Below are positions 60,460-64,000 of a stretch of DNA of 64,000 bases, in pieces. Source of the DNA: VGWB01 sp964480945 (lineage in GTDB: Bacteria > Bacteroidota > Ignavibacteria > UBA10030); the NCBI GenBank assembly GCA_964480945.1, contig CAYZRX010000006.1:1-64000 (forward strand), read 5' to 3'. The notes under the pieces are model-generated. The model searched no databases, had not been told where the DNA came from, and saw nothing but the letters and a program-made list of their open reading frames with translations. The first letter of the stretch is position 1. Every line of letters begins with the position of its first letter. Position numbers and translations under genes: made by a program.

Positions 60460-62346
60460 TCACACTAATGGAATGGTAAAGAAGAACGTGCTTCCCTGCC
60501 CGACAATACTCTCGACCCAGATTTTCCCCCCGTGCGCCTCCACAACCTCTTTCGCAATTGCAAGGCCGAGGCCGACGCTTCCCGGCGTCGATTCCGTTGC
60601 CTGCTTCACTTGAACGAACTTATCGAAGATAGCCTCTACTGCGTCCGGAGGGATCCCGCGCCCGGAGTCCGCCACGGAGAGCCGAGCGGAATCATCCACG
60701 AGTTCCGACCGAATGATAACGTCCCCGTCCGGCGGTGTATAGCGGAGCGCGTTACTGACGAGATTGGTAATCACCCAGGAGAGCTGCTGCTGATCGCCCG
60801 CAATCTCAGGTATCGTCAGTGAGATCTCCGTCCTCAGGTGAATGTTCTTCTCTTGAAACTGCAGGCGCAAGGGTTTGAGGGCTTCGTCAACAAGGGACCG
60901 CAGATTGATCTTCTCCCGCTTCATCTCATACTTGCCTGATTCCAGTCTGGAGAGATCGAGCAGTTCCCTCACAAGTTTCGTCAACCGTTCACAGTCGTCC
61001 TTTGCGGTGGAAAGCATATCAAGCTGACGCTCGTTGACCTTTCCCAGCACCTCTTGTGACAGAATGTCGATCGCCATGTTGATCGACGTCAGCGGCGTTC
61101 GCAACTCGTGCGAAACGGTGGCCATGAATTCAGACTTCATCCTGTCGAGGTTTTTGAACTGGGTTACATCCTGCAGCAACGTGACGACACCCTGGACGTT
61201 CTCCCTTTCGTCTACAATCGTGGTCTGGCGCGGACGAAAATAGAGAGTCTGATTCTCTTCCTGAACGGTGAGGAGAAGATCACGCGCGGCTTGTTCCGAA
61301 CCGCGCGCTGCCCCCGGAGTCAGCAGCAGGAGCCACCGCTTGTCCTGCACGATCTCGCCCAGGAGCTTGGTCTGCCATTCGCGGTGCCCGACGTTCAAAA
61401 CCTTCATCGCCGCCTGATTCATCAGAAGAAGGTGATTCTCCTGGTCTGTCACAATCACGGGGTCCGGGATGCTCGCGACAATCGCCTCAGACTTCTTCTT
61501 TTCCGCGACCAACTGGTGTACGTTCATCGCTTCGTACTCACGCAACCGCTCCGTCATCTTGTTGAACTCTTGCCCTAACTCCCCGATTTCATCGTTCGTG
61601 GTAATGTCTATCTTCTGATTCAACTGTCCGCGCCCGATGCGACGCGCAATCTCAGAAAGCCTCTCCGCCGGCCTGATAATAGTTCTCGTGAACTGGACGC
61701 TGGCAAATAGGATGAGGATAATTGCCAGAATGGAGGTGAAAAGAACTGCAAGCGCAGAATTACTGGTAGCCTCCCTTGCGCGCCTGTCAGCGGAAGCGAC
61801 GGCCGTTTGATTGAACTCGAGATACCGATAGCATTGATCTGCCAATCTCTGCGTGATCGGAGCAATGACGCTCTGCTGAAATCCGCGCGCCTTGCCCCTC
61901 TTCGCCGCACCTTTCAAAAGGTTGGAAAGAGAATCAGAGGCTTGCAGATAGGCTCGATAGCCCAGAACGATGCTGTCAATGACCGCAGGTTTTGGCGCGA
62001 CCGTCACGCTGTCTTTGGCGGTGCCTAACCATTGTATGAAGTCGTCGCGGTTCTTGTTGAAAATCGCTATGGCGGAGTTCAGCTGGTCACTTGCCGTTAT
62101 CTCCCTCCCAGGTGTCCCCGGAAGAGCAATACCGACATAGAGCATCGACTCCTGGGCCTTCTGTTGCTGCTCGAGAGCCGTCGACATGTGTTGGGCAGCA
62201 AGCACGCTCTGAAAGTGCTCCCGGAAGATGCGGCCCACGGAATTTCGCAACTGAGACAGATTGTAGAGTGCCACGACGCTTGTCGCAAGGCTGATGCAGA
62301 CGAGAAGGAAAAAGCTGAAACCGATTTTGTAGCGAAGGCTGCTCAT
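60460..62346 (-). CDS. Membrane sensor histidine kinase with HAMP and PAS (NtrB/AtoS-like)
   Basis: 628 aa. Spans near residues 7-28 and 195-215 flank a helical periplasmic sensor of about 165 residues. HAMP (about 215-270), PAS (ASIPDPVIVTDQENHLLLMN near residue 288), HisKA (TVSHELRTPLTSINMAID near residue 410) and HATPase (VADSGRGIPPDAVEAIFDK, GSVGLGLAIAKEVVEAHGG) follow. It is paired with the NtrC-type regulator by position and starts a minus-strand run. The ligand is unknown. ATG 62346. Confidence 0.92.
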   Translation of the reverse strand: MSSLRYKIGFSFFLLVCISLATSVVALYNLSQLRNSVGRIFREHFQSVLAAQHMSTALEQQQKAQESMLYVGIALPGTPGREITASDQLNSAIAIFNKNRDDFIQWLGTAKDSVTVAPKPAVIDSIVLGYRAYLQASDSLSNLLKGAAKRGKARGFQQSVIAPITQRLADQCYRYLEFNQTAVASADRRAREATSNSALAVLFTSILAIILILFASVQFTRTIIRPAERLSEIARRIGRGQLNQKIDITTNDEIGELGQEFNKMTERLREYEAMNVHQLVAEKKKSEAIVASIPDPVIVTDQENHLLLMNQAAMKVLNVGHREWQTKLLGEIVQDKRWLLLLTPGAARGSEQAARDLLLTVQEENQTLYFRPRQTTIVDERENVQGVVTLLQDVTQFKNLDRMKSEFMATVSHELRTPLTSINMAIDILSQEVLGKVNERQLDMLSTAKDDCERLTKLVRELLDLSRLESGKYEMKREKINLRSLVDEALKPLRLQFQEKNIHLRTEISLTIPEIAGDQQQLSWVITNLVSNALRYTPPDGDVIIRSELVDDSARLSVADSGRGIPPDAVEAIFDKFVQVKQATESTPGSVGLGLAIAKEVVEAHGGKIWVESIVGQGSTFFFTIPLV

Positions 62347-63036
62347 AGGACTCTGAGGAGCACGCGCCCCGGAAGTTTAGCTGTCAGAGGGCTTACCGGC
62401 ATCATCAATCGGCATTCACAGAGGTGTGATTTGCTATTTGTGATACCTCAACAAAATTATCCCTTTTTTGTCCGAAACGCAAAAGGCCGGGGAAATGGTT
62501 GCTCAGAGCAGATGAAACCACGGTACCAGAGAGACAGAGAGGATCGGGCTCTCCCCGGTAAGAGCGCGTTATGACATGCCCGTGCAAATAGACAAAGGGC
62601 AGAAATCCCGTCGCGGTGCCAGCCACGGTTCTCCCTTTCCGAGATGGTCGTGTGCGAGGCACCATCGATAGGTTGCAGCTCGCGGACCGCTGGCACCCAC
62701 AAATTCGGAGATATTCCTATTTGGCTCGGAAAGCCTCACTGAATTGTCTGTGAAATGAGTCCGCTCTTCAGGCAAAGTCGAATTCCATCGCATATGAGGA
62801 ACTCAGACGGGTGGCGCAAAGTTAGAATATCAGACAGACAGTCTCTTGTGAGAGCCTCAACGGCCCAGTATCGCTCTTTCTCACGAGACTGCGATCGTCA
62901 CCGTTTGCGGAAGGGACAGCCGACGCCTCCAAATCAAGATGAAAATGTCCAAAGTGCTTCCACCATCCGTCCTCCAAGGTTCTCACGGAGTATGAATTCT
63001 CCCAGCCACGATAGTGTGACAACCAGAGTGCAACTA
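62347..63036. other. 690-nt divergent intergenic region with no recognised gene
   Basis: It separates the kinase gene (minus) from the M1 peptidase gene (plus) and must hold both promoters. I see no ORF of convincing composition, no sigma-54 box and no riboswitch. A weak 5-bp inverted repeat (GAGGT and ACCTC, about 62420-62449) is the only structure. Confidence 0.4.
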
Positions 63037-64000
63037 ATGAGATATTGTTCGCTGCCTACCCTCCTGCTGTCCTCGCTCCTTCTTGCTCAAAGTCCGAGCA
63101 ACTACAATCCTCACCAAGTATTTGATCCCGGATTCCTCAGCGAATCAGAGACGACGTACCGAAGTGGTAGCGGCGCGCCAGGACCAGGATACTGGCAGAA
63201 CAGGGCAGATTACAGGATCGCCGCGACGCTCGACACAGCCGCAAATTTGTTGAGTGCTCACGAAGTGATTACGTATACGAACAGGAGCCCCGATGTCCTC
63301 CCCTACGTCTGGCTGCAGCTTGATCAGAATATCATGAGGAAGGATTCCCGAGGGGCGCTGACTCAGCCGGGAAGGGGTCAATTCTTCGGGGCAGCAGAAT
63401 CGGCAGAGGGTTTCGAACTGAAATCCATCCACGTGACCCATCGCGGCAAGCGATCGATCCCGACGTATACCGTAAGCGATACGCGGCTGCAGATTATTCT
63501 TCCCTCATCGTTGACGGCACATGGCGACCGCATCGATATTGAAATCGACTATAGTTTCTCGATCCCCCGTCAGGGCGCGGGCCGCATGGGTCGCGGAGCT
63601 ACCCAGTACGGAACCATCTATGATATCGCACAATGGTACCCGCGTATGGCGGTCTACGATGATGTGCGGGGTTGGAATAATCTCCCGTACCTGGGCTCTG
63701 GCGAATTTTATCTCGATTATGGAGATTTTGATTGTGCGCTCGATGTCCCTGGAAACCAGGTCGTCGTCGCTTCCGGAGAACTGGTCAACCCGAAGGAAGT
63801 GCTCACATGGGAGCAGCGAAGGAGGCTTGACCAAGCGCGACGCAGCGACGAGACAATTTCGATCAGGACCCCCGAGGGAGTGAAATCGGGAGCAGAAACC
63901 GGGGATCGCACCCCCCGGAAAACATGGCATTTCGTTATGAAGAATACCCGCGATTTCTCATGGGCAGCATCGAGTGCATTCGTCTGGGACGCAGCGCGCA
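63037..64000 (+). CDS. M1-family-like exported peptidase, N-terminal part (runs off the window)
   Basis: From ATG 63037 the frame is open to the end, 321 codons. A signal peptide (RYCSLPTLLLSSLLLAQS) is followed by the N-terminal beta domain of M1-like peptidases: YRIAATLDTAANLLSAHEVI, LPYVWLQLDQNI and ATQYGTIYDIAQWYPRMAVY. The HExxH zinc site lies beyond the edge, so activity cannot be checked. Ribosome site before the ATG is weak. It is probably periplasmic or secreted. Confidence 0.8.
   Translation, partial: MRYCSLPTLLLSSLLLAQSPSNYNPHQVFDPGFLSESETTYRSGSGAPGPGYWQNRADYRIAATLDTAANLLSAHEVITYTNRSPDVLPYVWLQLDQNIMRKDSRGALTQPGRGQFFGAAESAEGFELKSIHVTHRGKRSIPTYTVSDTRLQIILPSSLTAHGDRIDIEIDYSFSIPRQGAGRMGRGATQYGTIYDIAQWYPRMAVYDDVRGWNNLPYLGSGEFYLDYGDFDCALDVPGNQVVVASGELVNPKEVLTWEQRRRLDQARRSDETISIRTPEGVKSGAETGDRTPRKTWHFVMKNTRDFSWAASSAFVWDAAR

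Overview
The window reads as chromosome of an uncultured member of the Bacteroidota/Ignavibacteria (FCB) side of the bacterial tree. The main pointers are a secreted protein with a type IX secretion (Por) C-terminal sorting domain (22223-23827), a PUR-alpha-like DUF3276 protein (11773-11997), a four-helix-bundle 'intervening sequence' protein (26872-27231), two-ExbD TonB clusters, and protein-coding density with mid-50s GC judged by eye. No phage, transposase, CRISPR array or rRNA is visible; two tRNAs are present (Glu-UUC and His-GUG), neither with an encoded CCA.

Layout. 1-5091 (+): a surface polysaccharide block (methyltransferase, heparinase II/III-type lyase, GT39-like membrane glycosyltransferase, GT2). 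5088-7613 (-): a membrane protein and an exported M28 peptidase. 7614-13258 (+): a long structured leader with a terminator-like hairpin, a GspE/PilB-type ATPase with an altered Walker A, then ECF sigma factor, XRE-type protein, ImmA/IrrE metalloprotease, PUR-domain protein, and a decayed Lnt-like/PAP2 pair. 13415-21033 (-): an envelope block consisting of an OmpR-type regulator and its kinase, a small membrane protein, a lysine-rich exported histone-H1-like protein, HtrA, and a protease/beta-propeller/barrel protein. 21278-23827 (+): PlsC and a Tat-signal DUF362 protein with a T9SS tail. 24048-26225 (-): esterase and heme-binding protein.

26640-27840 is the oddest part. Two tRNA genes are each preceded, on their 3' side, by duplicated 3' tRNA fragments broken at exactly the same T-loop position and filled with palindromic DNA. 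The tRNA-His version is a perfect 240-bp tandem repeat. A four-helix-bundle protein cassette with AT-rich imperfect terminal inverted repeats, carrying an internal stop codon, sits between them.

28407-40103 (+) is a metabolic block: ornithine carbamoyltransferase, carbamate kinase, aspartate-type carbamoyltransferase, a COG2403-like P-loop protein, a Cys/Met-type PLP enzyme, a ferredoxin, NfnAB (ferredoxin-linked bifurcating transhydrogenase) and PntAaAbB (proton-pumping transhydrogenase). It looks like a carbamoyl-phosphate node followed by a redox node. 40160-51727 (-) is rich in transport genes: TerC-like protein, four APC permeases, a dicarboxylate/glutamate-type symporter and a K+-independent-type membrane pyrophosphatase. 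51804-62346 (-) holds a NtrB/NtrC-type pair followed, behind a well-matched sigma-54 promoter (58929-58944), by STAS-ExbB-ExbD-ExbD-TonB-small membrane protein-PstS-like lipoprotein-TPR protein and a few further envelope genes. The window ends inside an exported M1-type peptidase (63037 onward).
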